64,000 nucleotides of DNA from positions 178,191 through 242,190 of the forward strand of contig CAWFGW010000010.1 in NCBI GenBank assembly GCA_963815495.1, given 5' to 3'. Position numbers and translations under genes: made by a program. The notes under the pieces were generated by a model that was not told where the DNA came from, did not search any database, and was given only the letters and a program-made list of their open reading frames with translations. This DNA is from CAWFGW01 sp963815495. GTDB taxonomy: Bacteria; Bacteroidota; Bacteroidia; Cytophagales; JAAEPT01. Every line of letters begins with the position of its first letter. Within the stretch, counting starts at the first letter, position 1. Positions 37,386-47,357 of the stretch are shown here, piece by piece.

Positions 37386-39416
37386 TTATTTAACGATTGT
37401 GAAAGTTTTCACCTCATTTTCAGTCTTTACAACTAAATGGTAAATACCTGTATTCAACTCATCTAAACCGTCTAACTCTACGCTCCCGTGGTTAAAATTG
37501 GCCGAAACAGGGATTGAAACACCCATCTGATTTATTAACTCTACAGATAAAATATTCTCCATATCATTACTAGAAATTAAAAGCTGATTTTGAAACGGAT
37601 TAGGAAATACTTCCAAACCTAATTCTGCATCCTGCTCAAAAGCACTAGTTCTTTGCGAAGAATTACCTATTTCCTCAATAATAATAGCCGACAGATAGGC
37701 TTTATTTACATTAGGATAATCATTATATCCAGCAACAAACACACTTACTTCACCTCCAATTGCATCCACATTGTTTGCTATAACCTCTCTGTTGTACACC
37801 ACATTGTTAAATACATTAGTCGGTTTTCCAACTGGATTTCCATTCACTTCTACTTTCATCACCGATTGATCTGAGTAGGGAGAATTTCCAAAGACTGTGA
37901 TAAGATATTGTTTGGATTCATCTAAACCAGATATTACAATTTCACCGCCCCATTTATCTACCCAACCAATTCTATTTACTGCATCTGGGTATTCTGAATT
38001 GGTAGCCACGGGCCAAAACTCTGTGGTGGGAGTACTATTAAACTTTTCAGTAATTTCTAATTGCCACCCTAAAGATTGGCCCTCTTGATCTGACAACTCC
38101 CAATTTGCCCCTTCATTGGGTTGATTGTCAAAAATACTGTTCCAGCCTTCAATTGCTTCACTATCTATTCGTCCAAAATTAAGGCGAGCAGTCTTAGTAA
38201 CACTTGTTTCAACAGTATCTATTGGCTCGTCAGCTACAATTACTTTCACAGAAACTTGGAATGTTTTTTCAATTTCACCCCCTGAATTAAAGACTTTTAT
38301 ACTTACAGGTATCGTTGCATTAGCATCTAAATTTCCTATGTAATACAATGTCTTACTATTAAGTTCGAACAAATCTGACCCTTCAACTAATTGGTATGTT
38401 TTAGGTAAATCACCATCACTTGTTACTATCCCCACTTTATTATCAGTACTAATTTCTAAATCTAAATCGGTGCTACTGAGATTTAAATATGTTGGTGCTA
38501 CAACTTCTGGTTCAGTAGTGGTGTCTTCTTCCATTTTTTCTCTTACTTGACTAAACATCCAATTCCACATGGCATTGTTGTTATAGGTTTCTGTCCAAGC
38601 ATCATGTCCGCTACTATTATATAAAGTAAAAGCATGATATTTTTGAGGGGACACTATCCCTCTATCCAAACTCATTGAAGTAGAATAGCTATTCTCTTTC
38701 TCTTCATAGTCCATTTGAAAAGTATAATCATCATTGGCTACAGAATAGTTATTTCCAAATGGATAAATACCATAATCATTTTTGGCCGTTGGATTTAAAC
38801 CACCAGAAATATACTTGAAATTATCTCTAGTCATTTCATAACTAACCACATTATCACCAAAATTGTGAAACGACCAACAAGGCATGTCTAGTAAGTATTC
38901 TGCTGAATATGAAACTTTTCCTGCTCCACATATGGGCACTATTGCTGCTGGAATATCTGGAAAAGCATCGGCAAACTGCCATGTCGCTTTTCCTCCGGCA
39001 CTATACCCTGTCACATAAATCCGATTAATATCAATTTTATATTTATCAATAATATTATCGTATATCCATTTAGCATTATCAGCTGAGAACCAGCCATTAG
39101 AACTTTGAGGAGCGATAATCACTGCTTCAAATGATTTCCCTTCATTGACTAACTTCACAGGTCCATTGTTCATCAATACATCTAAACTTGATGATGTACC
39201 TTCACCCAATTCTCCTAAACCATGGAAATATAATATCAATGGGAATTTTTCACTTTGAAAATAAGATTCAGGCAGGTATTCAATATACCCATGACTTCCC
39301 AAATATGATTGTGATTTTGTAACTTTAGTTAGTATTCCTGCCGAGCCGTATGGCTGGGCATAGCAAAAACTTACACAAAGCAATGCTATACAATATAAAA
39401 TTGTAATTTTTTTCAT
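37386..39416 (-). CDS. Secreted multidomain esterase/peptidase-like hydrolase with T9SS sorting domain
   Basis: 676 residues. A signal peptide (to about residue 20) is followed by an alpha/beta hydrolase of the PHB-depolymerase/predicted-peptidase type (about 25-300) with nucleophile Ser139 in TGYSAGG, a likely acid in HNFGDNVVS and His in SGHDAW. Next comes a cadherin-like segment (about 310-400), then a beta-sandwich domain (about 410-595, with VNRIGWVDKWGG) resembling a carbohydrate-binding module. The last about 75 residues are a T9SS type A sorting domain (LEVFPNPFQNQLLIS ... GIYHLVVKT). It likely attacks an extracellular polysaccharide ester. Single gene, convergent with ygiD. Confidence 0.9.
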   Translation of the reverse strand: MKKITILYCIALLCVSFCYAQPYGSAGILTKVTKSQSYLGSHGYIEYLPESYFQSEKFPLILYFHGLGELGEGTSSSLDVLMNNGPVKLVNEGKSFEAVIIAPQSSNGWFSADNAKWIYDNIIDKYKIDINRIYVTGYSAGGKATWQFADAFPDIPAAIVPICGAGKVSYSAEYLLDMPCWSFHNFGDNVVSYEMTRDNFKYISGGLNPTAKNDYGIYPFGNNYSVANDDYTFQMDYEEKENSYSTSMSLDRGIVSPQKYHAFTLYNSSGHDAWTETYNNNAMWNWMFSQVREKMEEDTTTEPEVVAPTYLNLSSTDLDLEISTDNKVGIVTSDGDLPKTYQLVEGSDLFELNSKTLYYIGNLDANATIPVSIKVFNSGGEIEKTFQVSVKVIVADEPIDTVETSVTKTARLNFGRIDSEAIEGWNSIFDNQPNEGANWELSDQEGQSLGWQLEITEKFNSTPTTEFWPVATNSEYPDAVNRIGWVDKWGGEIVISGLDESKQYLITVFGNSPYSDQSVMKVEVNGNPVGKPTNVFNNVVYNREVIANNVDAIGGEVSVFVAGYNDYPNVNKAYLSAIIIEEIGNSSQRTSAFEQDAELGLEVFPNPFQNQLLISSNDMENILSVELINQMGVSIPVSANFNHGSVELDGLDELNTGIYHLVVKTENEVKTFTIVK

Positions 39417-39913
39417 TTCCCCCTGATTTTAATTATTTATTACTTAAAACAACGGAGCTGATAACTTAAAGGTTATGATTTTATAAGTAATCGTTTCATT
39501 AAACGATGCATTTATATGCTTTCAAAAACCTTTTTATTCACTTTTGTAGCATTGATTATTACAAAGCAAAAGTTAATAATAGTCCGCAACAAACTTTCTT
39601 ATTCTTATCTTCAGAAAACCAATATTTGTGCCAATGTATTTTTTCTGATTACCCTCCTATACCCCTCAATAATAATGACTTAATAATTGGTCATTCATGC
39701 TTAAACCCCTTATATGTGTCAGATAAAAAGGATTTGAAAAATTATTTTTGTGGATTTTCTCTAATAAAGGTTTGACTTTTTTGTGGTTGTGTTGGGCTGG
39801 AAGTGTAAAAATTTTACCCCAAAAAAAATTACTATTATATGTAAGTTATTGGATATGAAACAAATTATTAAAAATATCTTTATTAAAAAAAGTTAATCTT
39901 AAACACTATTCAT
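39417..39913. other. 497-bp AT-rich intergenic region, no convincing gene
   Basis: An 89-codon plus-strand frame (39506-39775) shows no domain or coding bias and is not annotated as a gene. A 7-bp hairpin (ATCGTTT/AAACGAT, 39490-39507) lies 74 bp upstream of the esterase start and may be regulatory. A 13-bp palindrome GTAAAAATTTTAC occupies 39805-39817. Confidence 0.5.
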
Positions 39914-41125
39914 TTAATCCAATAACTCTTTTAAAGAATCTTTTGAAAATTTATAAATAACCAACTTAAAAAACCGATCTTCTATTGCCGCTTGGGCAAT
40001 AATCGCCAAGCCCCCATCATTAGTTTGAGCAAACTTGGCATGTCCAGTAAAATAGTCTGATCCAAAAAACTCACTCCCTCTAAAGCTGCCATCTGCTTGA
40101 CTATACAACCGCAACTCGACTTTACCACTTTGGGTATTCCCAACAAAACCAATATACTCTGCTCCTGAAATAGTGAGCTTGCCACAAAACACAGGACTCC
40201 GATCTTCCCAGTTCACTACACGATCACCCATCAGCTCTGTACCTTGTGTATAGTTTGATTTATTGACATCAGCGCGACCTACTAAGAAGGTTGTTCCATC
40301 TTGTTCAAATCGCGAAAAAGCAAACACACCATCACTGATTATACACGCTCCACTCAATAAAGCCTCGTATCTATTTCCCAACACCGCCCCTGTTTCTTCA
40401 CCTTTCTTATCAATAAAGGTATTTGCAAATGTATAATTTGAAAATCCATTGAAATAATGATACAGCTCCTCGCCATTTGTATTGGTTACTGTGCCATTAA
40501 AAAATGGTAGTGGCTGCGTATTTCTGTTAATATGATTATAAATAGCTGGATCTTCCAAATCTTCATAAATATCAAATCGCTTTCGCCATACTTGATCAAA
40601 TGAAGCATTAAATTTTTGTAACACGGTTCTTCTTCCTTCAGCATCATAACTTTGTAACAACATTCCACCTGAAGGCACTTCTGAGATAGCCAAAGGATAT
40701 TGCACTTCCTCAATCTCTTTTATCATGGAAACATTTCCGCTTCCATCATCCACCTTAAAAAGAAAGCTTGACTCTGCTCCCACATTATTCGAAGTCACAA
40801 AATAATAACTTGCGCCAACTTTAATTAGCTCCGGAATGGGGCGAACATAGGGTGAAGCTACAGCATACTCCCATACCTTTTCTCCAAATTGATTCAATTT
40901 AATCACATAGGGCTGTTTCTGATTTAAAAATCCTAACACTAAAAACCCACCATCGTCAGTGATTGCCATACTTAAAGGTAGTATTTCATCATCGCCCGTT
41001 TGCACATCCACATAGTTCACAAACCGACTCACAGGTTCCACCTCGTTTTCTTTGTAGTCACAAGAAAACAACGCAAGCAATGTCACTAATAAAATTGTTT
41101 TACAGTTTTTTAAAACTTCCACCAT
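39914..41125 (-). CDS. Lipoprotein with beta-propeller-like repeats, function unknown
   Basis: About 403 residues from Met at 41125, chosen because it begins a signal peptide ending in a lipobox (ALFSC, Cys about 21). Repeated strands such as ITDDGGFLVLGF (about 52-63) and QTNDGGLAIIAQA (about 370-382) suggest a beta-propeller or PQQ-like repeat fold. It starts within the last codons of the outer-membrane barrel gene and overlaps it by 26 nt, so the two are probably translated together and may form one envelope unit. No catalytic residues are recognised. Confidence 0.8.
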   Translation of the reverse strand: MVEVLKNCKTILLVTLLALFSCDYKENEVEPVSRFVNYVDVQTGDDEILPLSMAITDDGGFLVLGFLNQKQPYVIKLNQFGEKVWEYAVASPYVRPIPELIKVGASYYFVTSNNVGAESSFLFKVDDGSGNVSMIKEIEEVQYPLAISEVPSGGMLLQSYDAEGRRTVLQKFNASFDQVWRKRFDIYEDLEDPAIYNHINRNTQPLPFFNGTVTNTNGEELYHYFNGFSNYTFANTFIDKKGEETGAVLGNRYEALLSGACIISDGVFAFSRFEQDGTTFLVGRADVNKSNYTQGTELMGDRVVNWEDRSPVFCGKLTISGAEYIGFVGNTQSGKVELRLYSQADGSFRGSEFFGSDYFTGHAKFAQTNDGGLAIIAQAAIEDRFFKLVIYKFSKDSLKELLD

Positions 41126-41978
41126 ATACAAATTTGAAAGGAAACAAGACATGGAAACTTACTTCCCAATTAGATAACTTAATGTTGTCAGGCACATCGT
41201 AATATTCATTGACAAGTACACTGTTTTCATAACGCGTCATTTCCCGGGTGAGGTTATGAACCCCTTTTCGATAAACCACATCCATCGTTACCCTTACAGA
41301 TTGAAAATCATAACCCACACCTAAACCAGCTAACCAACCATAACTTGAGTTGATAAAGGCATTGTTAATATTTTGTTGGAATAAGGACTCAGTCTCCTCG
41401 CCCATATTATTCACTGTTTGTGTCACTTTTTTATCGGCTGACAATAACCGATTATAAAAGGCACCTCCTTCAACAAAAGCGATTAAACCACCACTTGAGG
41501 TAATTTTAATATCTTTTTTTTCCTTGCCTTTAATCGAAATTTTTCCTTGCCCGCTGGAGATAAAATTAAATTTAAATACTAAAGGTAAATCCAGGTAAGT
41601 TAACGACTGGTGATGCAAGTTGGTCAGTTCATAAGCCAATTGACCTGTGGAATCCATCCACGACCACTTATTTTCATACCCATATTTTAGAACCCGAAGT
41701 CCTGGTTGAAAGGAAATATCAACCACCCCAAAAATATCAAAATCTGTTTGGATAGCTACTTGATAGCCTAAGCGATCAAAACTACTTTGGTACTCTTTTT
41801 TACCATCATTCACGTCAGAGGTTAATACAGTAAACGGCTCCGGAACAGTCACTGAGGTTGCATTCATACCCGCTTTTAACCCTAACCACCACTGGGTTTT
41901 ATCCATTGTCGTGCCACGTTGAGCGACTGCTGAGGTAAAAAAAAGGACAACAGAGAAAAGAAATATAAGCCTTAACAC
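41100..41978 (-). CDS. Outer-membrane beta-barrel protein (PorT-like superfamily)
   Basis: 292 residues. Signal peptide to about residue 19 (FFTSAVAQ). The mature part alternates hydrophobic and polar residues in about eight strands and has the start WWLGLKAGMNATSV, usual for Bacteroidota barrels of PF13568 type. The C-terminal strand ends with FHVLFPFKFVYG. Upstream of and overlapping the lipoprotein gene by 26 nt. The ligand or partner is unknown. Confidence 0.85.
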   Translation of the reverse strand: MLRLIFLFSVVLFFTSAVAQRGTTMDKTQWWLGLKAGMNATSVTVPEPFTVLTSDVNDGKKEYQSSFDRLGYQVAIQTDFDIFGVVDISFQPGLRVLKYGYENKWSWMDSTGQLAYELTNLHHQSLTYLDLPLVFKFNFISSGQGKISIKGKEKKDIKITSSGGLIAFVEGGAFYNRLLSADKKVTQTVNNMGEETESLFQQNINNAFINSSYGWLAGLGVGYDFQSVRVTMDVVYRKGVHNLTREMTRYENSVLVNEYYDVPDNIKLSNWEVSFHVLFPFKFVYGGSFKKL

Positions 41979-42156
41979 AAAATAGCCAGTTTGTTAAGTT
42001 ACTAATCTAAAGATATTCGTTCAGTTATCAAAGCAGTCTTCACTACTAAAATCTTAATGTGACTGATCGTTAGTTTACTACTGATCTTGTTATTACAAAT
42101 AATCAGTTTTATTCACTATTGATAGAGTAAGTCTACTAGAAACTTTCGGCTCAAGC

Positions 42157-42207
42157 CGCCTGATCTTTTCCTTTTTCATTGATAAAAAGGAAACAAAAAT
42201 CCAGGCG
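42157..42207. repeat. Extragenic hairpin element
   Basis: CGCCTG (42157-42162) pairs with CAGGCG (42202-42207), and inside it TCCTTTTT pairs with AAAAAGGA. It lies in a 570-bp gap (41979-42548) without a convincing gene. The form resembles dispersed palindromic units of Bacteroidota, but only one copy is seen here. Confidence 0.45.
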
Positions 42208-42492
42208 ATTAGGTCGACTAGTGTTCACTGCTCTGGGACGCAAAAGTTATATTCCTTTCCCCCACCCAAATCGCCTTATAAAACGCGAAAAAAGTAATCA
42301 ATCATGCATATTGATGTGTAACCTCCATTTTTATTATCACGAGCATCGGAAAAATGACAAACCTTAAACCGAGCGATTGTGCAATTAAACCCTGCTAATT
42401 TTAACTTTTAGAAGGTTTCCTGCAAACCATTGTTATAATCAGATATCTTAAAATTAAATTCGATGTTTTTTAACAATATGCCATTAATTTGT

Positions 42493-42524
42493 TTTGGTAT
42501 ATCGTCTCGATATTGCTATTTTTA
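42493..42524 (+). promoter_or_regulatory. Candidate Bacteroidota promoter of pdhB
   Basis: TTTG (42493-42496) and TATTTTTA (42517-42524) are 20 nt apart. The second element matches the Bacteroidota -7 consensus TAnnTTTG at seven of eight positions. The ATG lies 25 nt downstream. Confidence 0.45.
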
Positions 42525-42548
42525 CCCGCCTTTTAAAGAAAAGAGACA

Positions 42549-43529
42549 ATGAGAGAAATACAATTTAGAGAAGCCCTTAGAGAAGCGATGAATGAGGAGA
42601 TGAGAAGAGATGAGAATGTCTTCTTGATGGGTGAAGAGGTTGCAGAGTACAATGGTGCTTATAAAGTAAGTTTAGGAATGCTGGATGAATTTGGCCCTAA
42701 ACGTGTGATTGATACCCCAATTGCCGAACTAGGTTTTACGGGTATTGGAATCGGTGCTAGCATGAATGGACTTCGTCCAATTGTAGAATTCATGACTTTT
42801 AACTTTTCTTTAGTAGCCATAGATCAGATTATTAATAGTGCAGCAAAAATGAGTGCCATGTCTGGTGGTCAATATACTTGCCCGATTGTATTTAGAGGTG
42901 CAACGGGTAATGCAGGTCAGTTAGCAGCTCAACACTCTCAAAACTTTGATAGCTGGTACGCGAACACACCTGGCTTGAAAGTTATTGTTCCTTCTAACCC
43001 AGCTGATGCGAAAGGATTGTTAAAATCATCTATTCGAGACAACAACCCAGTAGTGTTTATGGAGTCAGAGGTAATGTATGGAGACAAAGGTCCAGTGCCT
43101 GAAGGTGAGTTCTTAATTCCAATTGGTGTTGCCGATGTAACAAAACAAGGTTCTGATGTAACGTTAGTCTGTTATGGTAAATATGTCAACATGGTAAAAG
43201 AAGTAGCCAATGAAATGGAAGGTCAAGGTATCTCTTGCGAAGTGATCGATCTTCGAACTATCCGTCCATTGGATTATGCAACTGTAGTTGAATCTGTAAA
43301 GAAAACAAATCGTCTGGTAGTAGTTGAAGAAGCGTGGCCATTAGGAGCTATCTCTTCGGAATTGGCTTACCATGTTTCAAAATATGCGTTTGATTATCTT
43401 GATGCTCCTGTGCATCGCGTAAACAACCTGGATACTCCTGTAGCTTATGCTCCTACTCTATTAGCCGAAATGGTTCCAAACAAAAAAAGAACCGTTGAAG
43501 CAATTAAAGCGGTGATGTACCAAAACTAA
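42549..43529 (+). CDS. pdhB: Pyruvate dehydrogenase E1 component subunit beta
   Basis: 326 residues. Thiamine-diphosphate-dependent E1 beta subunit, which with E1 alpha decarboxylates pyruvate and acetylates the lipoyl E2. MGEEVAEYNGAYKVS (about 27-41), PIAELGFTGIGIGAS (about 57-71; the Glu activates the cofactor) and AAQHSQNFDSWYANTPGLKV (about 125-144) are typical. The C-terminal transketolase domain has VVVEEAWPLGA. E1 alpha and E2 are not adjacent, as is common in this phylum where alpha and beta genes are separate. A terminator follows, so it is a single-gene unit. Confidence 0.96.
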   Translation: MREIQFREALREAMNEEMRRDENVFLMGEEVAEYNGAYKVSLGMLDEFGPKRVIDTPIAELGFTGIGIGASMNGLRPIVEFMTFNFSLVAIDQIINSAAKMSAMSGGQYTCPIVFRGATGNAGQLAAQHSQNFDSWYANTPGLKVIVPSNPADAKGLLKSSIRDNNPVVFMESEVMYGDKGPVPEGEFLIPIGVADVTKQGSDVTLVCYGKYVNMVKEVANEMEGQGISCEVIDLRTIRPLDYATVVESVKKTNRLVVVEEAWPLGAISSELAYHVSKYAFDYLDAPVHRVNNLDTPVAYAPTLLAEMVPNKKRTVEAIKAVMYQN

Positions 43530-43552
43530 TTGATTCAATCATTACAAAAATT

Positions 43553-43581
43553 AAAGCCTCTGATTACTCAGAGGCTTTTTT
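43553..43581 (+). terminator. Rho-independent terminator of pdhB
   Basis: Perfect 11-bp stem AAAGCCTCTGA/TCAGAGGCTTT (43553-43563 and 43568-43578) with a 4-nt loop and a T run. Confidence 0.92.
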
Positions 43582-43659
43582 GTTGATTAGAAATTAAAAC
43601 ATTTTTCTTTAACGCATAAAAACCCTATTTTTTCATTCTTTTAACTGCTCATTAGAAAA

Positions 43660-45666
43660 ATGAAAAAATTACTCTTTTTAATTATCACATTCTGTGCTAC
43701 TTCTGTTGTTGCTCAAAATGTTGAATTCAGTAAATCAAACTTCCCTGAAGATAAAAACAAACTTAAAGATGCTGTTAGCGCTTTGAAAGAGGGCGACTTC
43801 CATTTTTATGAAGGGCCTTCTCACTACTCGTATGCTTTACCTGAATATCAGAAAGCATATGAACTCAACCCTAACAATGCCGATTTAAATTATAAAATAG
43901 GTGTGTGTTATTTAAACACCTTATATAAAATACGGTCTGAAGAGTATTTAGAAAAAGCCTACCAATTAGACTCTAATGTAGCGGGTGACATTTTCTACCA
44001 ACTTGCGCAAGCTTATCATGTAAATGAACACTGGGATGATGCAAAAGCCCATTACCTCAAACACAAAGCTTATTTACAATCACCTGCTTCAGAAAAAAAT
44101 GTAGACGACAGACCAGGCGAGTTAAAAAAGACCAGTAAGCACATTGCTGAATGTGACTTTGGAAAAAAATACACCAAACAGCCTTTGAATGTTACGGTCA
44201 CCAATATCGGTGATGAAGTCAACACATCTTTCCCTGAATATAATGTCATCGTGAATGCTGACGAATCAGTAATGATGTTTACTTCGCAACGCACAGGAAG
44301 TACTGGTGAAACGGATGAACAAGCCCATGATGAGTTTGCCGTCCATATGGAAGATATTTACGTGACAACTTCCACAGACGGAACCGATTGGGGCAACCTG
44401 AAAAACATAGGTGCGCCTGTAAACACAAAAATCAATGACGCCACCATAGCCATTGCCCCTGATGGACACACCGTACTTACTTATTCGGATGCGGATCCTG
44501 ATGGTGGAGGTGATTTGTTTGAATGTACTCTTGAAGGTGCTGAATGGACAAAACCTATGCGCATGAATAATAACATTAACTCTCCACACCACGAGTCTTC
44601 TGCAAGTTTTTCGTATGATGGCAAGTCATTATACTTTACAAGTAATCGTCCAGAAGATAATTTGGGGGATCATGATATTTATGTCTCTCATTGGGATGAA
44701 GCAAAACAAGATTGGGGGAAAGCAATTAACCTCGGACCTAACATAAATACCGAATACAGTGAACACGGTGTGTTTGCGCATCCTGATGGACACTCTCTAT
44801 ATTTTAGCTCTAAAGGTCATGAAACGATGGGTGGATTTGACATCTTCAAATCAGAGTGGGATGAAAAGACGAATAGTTGGGGGAAACCGACCAACATTGG
44901 TTATCCCATTAATGGACCTGACAATGATGTGGGTTTTGTAATGTCGGCCTCTGGAAAACATGGCTACATTGCTGCCTACCATAGCGACAGTAAAGGAAAA
45001 GAAGACATTTACCGCATTGATTTTCCTTCTGGAACAATCGAACATCTAACACTTCTCAAAGGACATGTGTTCGATGCAAAAACTAAACAACCTGTACTCG
45101 CCAAAATTGAAATTATCGACTTAGAGAAACACAAAATGATTGCTGTATTTAAATCGAACTCGGCTACTGGTCATTATTTGGTTTCTTTGCCCGCAGGTAA
45201 AAATTATGCGTTAGAAATAGAGGCGGATGGATATATTTTTCATTCAGAGAATTTCAACCTACCAAAAACTGATGGCTACCATGAAGAAAAGTTAGATGTT
45301 TACCTGGATAAGATTGAGATTGGAAAGAAAATGGTGCTTAAAAATATTTTCTTCGACTACGACAAATCCACCTTACGTCCTGAATCAAAAGATGAACTCG
45401 AGATCTTAAAAAAATTCATGCTGGAAAATCCCACTATCCGCATAGAAATCTCAGGTCACACAGATAACAGAGGTTCTGACGAGTACAATAAAAAACTTTC
45501 TGAGGATCGTGCGCACGTGGTTGTTGACGACCTTGTCGCTCATGGTATTGCCAAATCCCGTTTGGAATATAAAGGTTATGGAGAAGAACAACCTATTGCT
45601 CCTAACGATACGGAAGCCAACATGCAATTGAATAGACGTACTGAACTAAAAATAATTGGGAAATAA
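43660..45666 (+). CDS. PorE-architecture OmpA family protein (TPR, beta-propeller, CRD, OmpA_C)
   Basis: 668 residues. Signal peptide to about residue 18, TPR-like helices (about 45-150), a WD40/PD40-type beta-propeller (about 175-440, with repeated SSDG-like turns such as DGKSLYFTSNRPEDN and DGHSLYFSSKG), a carboxypeptidase-regulatory-like beta domain (about 465-540, HVFDAKTKQPVLAKIEI), and a C-terminal OmpA peptidoglycan-binding domain (about 558-668) with FFDYDKSTLRP, ISGHTDNRGSDEYN and LNRRTE. This is the order known for PorE, which ties the type IX secretion machine to peptidoglycan. Several paralogues with this layout exist per genome, so whether this one is PorE is undecided. Confidence 0.88.
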   Translation: MKKLLFLIITFCATSVVAQNVEFSKSNFPEDKNKLKDAVSALKEGDFHFYEGPSHYSYALPEYQKAYELNPNNADLNYKIGVCYLNTLYKIRSEEYLEKAYQLDSNVAGDIFYQLAQAYHVNEHWDDAKAHYLKHKAYLQSPASEKNVDDRPGELKKTSKHIAECDFGKKYTKQPLNVTVTNIGDEVNTSFPEYNVIVNADESVMMFTSQRTGSTGETDEQAHDEFAVHMEDIYVTTSTDGTDWGNLKNIGAPVNTKINDATIAIAPDGHTVLTYSDADPDGGGDLFECTLEGAEWTKPMRMNNNINSPHHESSASFSYDGKSLYFTSNRPEDNLGDHDIYVSHWDEAKQDWGKAINLGPNINTEYSEHGVFAHPDGHSLYFSSKGHETMGGFDIFKSEWDEKTNSWGKPTNIGYPINGPDNDVGFVMSASGKHGYIAAYHSDSKGKEDIYRIDFPSGTIEHLTLLKGHVFDAKTKQPVLAKIEIIDLEKHKMIAVFKSNSATGHYLVSLPAGKNYALEIEADGYIFHSENFNLPKTDGYHEEKLDVYLDKIEIGKKMVLKNIFFDYDKSTLRPESKDELEILKKFMLENPTIRIEISGHTDNRGSDEYNKKLSEDRAHVVVDDLVAHGIAKSRLEYKGYGEEQPIAPNDTEANMQLNRRTELKIIGK

Positions 45667-45745
45667 ACGCGTATTGCTCTATGTAAAAGTTAAGAAAACG
45701 ATGAACTAATTCATTAGTTACTTTTTTAATCTTCCCACTTTGTTG

Positions 45746-45781
45746 TGCGTATAAATTAGTTTTATACGCACTTATTTTTTT
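45746..45781 (+). terminator. Rho-independent terminator of the OmpA-family gene
   Basis: TGCGTATAAA (45746-45755) pairs with TTTATACGCA (45761-45770), loop TTAGT, then a T-rich tract. A weaker hairpin (AACTAA/TTAGTT) at 45704-45719 also precedes T residues. The rest of the 409-bp gap 45667-46075 shows no gene. Confidence 0.65.
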
Positions 45782-46075
45782 AAAATTTTAGACTACTTGA
45801 AGTCTTCTACTCCCTTCATTACATCCAGATGGTTCAATTTATGCGCTACCTACTACAAATAGGCAGTGAGGTAAAACAGTCACCATGGGGTTTTGAGGTA
45901 AAATCCTACGCTATACACTCAAGAGAGTAAATAACTACTGAAAAGCATTCAACCTCAGACAGAGAGTATTGGATGAATGATAGAACAACCCTCACAGTTT
46001 GGGGATGGATTTCACCATCGGTTAATATGCAACCATCGCCTAACAAAGAAGTTTAACAAGTTAAAATAAGCTGAC

Positions 46076-46774
46076 ATGCAATCTACTTTACGACTAAAAA
46101 CGCTAACCCTAATTACTTTGTCGCTATTTGTGCCACTGCATTTTTTAAGCGCCCAAAATATAGCACCTACCATGGGTACCATCGAACATGAGGACAAAGA
46201 ACGACCTTGTTGGGTGGCGCAACTGGATCCTGAACCAAAAACCTTGAAAGAAGCATGGAAGGATTACATCAACGATAACTATGATGTTAAACTAAAGGGG
46301 CTGGGGTTATTTCAAAACAAAGATTTATTATCCGCTGAAGAAGTAAACATGCCAGAGCTTTCTACCAAAAAAATTAACTTCTATACCCATGTGGTAGAAG
46401 ATGAAAATGGTTCTGAAATGAAAGTATTTGCTTCTTATGGTTACGACATCTACATGGGTAAAGAGAAATACAACACGGAGTTTTCTATCATTAAAAATAT
46501 CTTTGCAAATTTTATCCAGGAATATTTGCCGAAATACTACAATGAACAAATTGACGACACAAAAGATCGCATGGAAGAATTAGCAGATGAAATTGATGAT
46601 TTAAAAGGTGATATCGAAGACGATAAGGAAGACATTGCAGATCTTCAAGACGATATTAAGGAGCTTCATCAGCGGATTGAAGACCACCAAAAAGTACTTT
46701 CTGCTACAGAAATAAAACTATCCAAGCGACAAGAAAAACTGCAACGCATCGAGTCGGAATTTAAGAAGTGGTAA
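46076..46774 (+). CDS. Exported coiled-coil protein, function unknown
   Basis: 232 residues. Signal peptide to about residue 27 (LFVPLHFLSAQ), a globular part with the segment ERPCWVAQLDPEPKTLKEAW (about 42-61), and a charged C-terminal coiled coil (about 155-225) rich in Asp, Glu and Lys with heptad pattern (RMEELADEIDDLKGDIEDDK). Periplasmic location is likely. No family recognised. It marks the left edge of the accessory island. Confidence 0.78.
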   Translation: MQSTLRLKTLTLITLSLFVPLHFLSAQNIAPTMGTIEHEDKERPCWVAQLDPEPKTLKEAWKDYINDNYDVKLKGLGLFQNKDLLSAEEVNMPELSTKKINFYTHVVEDENGSEMKVFASYGYDIYMGKEKYNTEFSIIKNIFANFIQEYLPKYYNEQIDDTKDRMEELADEIDDLKGDIEDDKEDIADLQDDIKELHQRIEDHQKVLSATEIKLSKRQEKLQRIESEFKKW

Positions 46775-46824
46775 AATGAAGTCCTTGAATGATCGCTAAT
46801 TTCACTGCTTCATGGGGTTTATGC

Positions 46825-46916
46825 GAATGTGTTTTGGTGTGGCAATGGGCCCTATGGGGGATCTGCTGCAACTCCATACGCAAAAGGCAACATGGTATAA
46901 AAAAAGAAACACATTC
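46825..46916. repeat. Long-spaced 10-bp inverted repeat at the island edge
   Basis: GAATGTGTTT (46825-46834) and AAACACATTC (46907-46916) are perfect inverted repeats 72 bp apart, in the non-coding stretch 46775-47002, just before the first cassette-like repeat copy. Confidence 0.5.
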
Positions 46917-46956
46917 CTAACAGATTTACCACTATGCAGAGCATAGCGGCAACGGG

Positions 46957-46979
46957 GCTAAACAAGTGACAAGCTAAAC
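46957..46979 (+). repeat. Cassette-like repeat, partial copy A
   Basis: GCTAAACAAGTGACAAGCTA followed by AAC matches copy C (48123-48145) at 22 of 23 positions. The flanking inverted-repeat arms of copies B and C are not conserved here. Confidence 0.7.
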
Positions 46980-47002
46980 AGGATTGCAGTTTTCTTGCAC
47001 AA

Positions 47003-47218
47003 CTATTTCTTTAATTTTAAATCCTTATAAATCTCCTCGAACATCTCTCCCGGAACGATGTCAATTGCCAAAGCTATCAGGTATAATTCATCTGCACGGA
47101 GTTTGGTTGATTCATTCGAACACAATTGAGATAGCCGTGCCTGACTAATTCCAGTTCGTCTTGAAACCATTGCTCTATTCACAGATTTTTTGGTCAAATA
47201 AAGTCCTAAAGAAGTCAT
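47003..47218 (-). CDS. XRE-type helix-turn-helix regulator
   Basis: 71 residues. Helices 2-3 form the DNA-binding unit VSRRTGISQARLSQLC (about 18-33), followed by LRADELYLIALAIDIVPGE, the usual XRE hydrophobic core. Single-domain size fits a small repressor like those in defence or toxin-antitoxin loci. It is divergent from the 67-residue gene at 47358, so it may control both promoters in the spacer 47219-47357. Confidence 0.85.
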   Translation of the reverse strand: MTSLGLYLTKKSVNRAMVSRRTGISQARLSQLCSNESTKLRADELYLIALAIDIVPGEMFEEIYKDLKLKK

Positions 47219-47357
47219 AAACCTTTCGAATTCGTTGAGATAAATATAACTCTTGAAGAGAGTAATATAGAATATCTAAAGTTATATTTTGAAATTCGAT
47301 AGATAATAAATAGATTTGTTTAGAAAATCTAAAGAATACTTTTTAAAAATTACATAT

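Noticed and set aside
39506..39775. 89-codon frame upstream of the secreted esterase
   Set aside because: AT-rich, no domain or leader, and no partner gene; composition is like the non-coding DNA around it.
42179..42367. 62-codon frame upstream of pdhB
   Set aside because: It begins inside an extragenic hairpin element and has no recognisable features.
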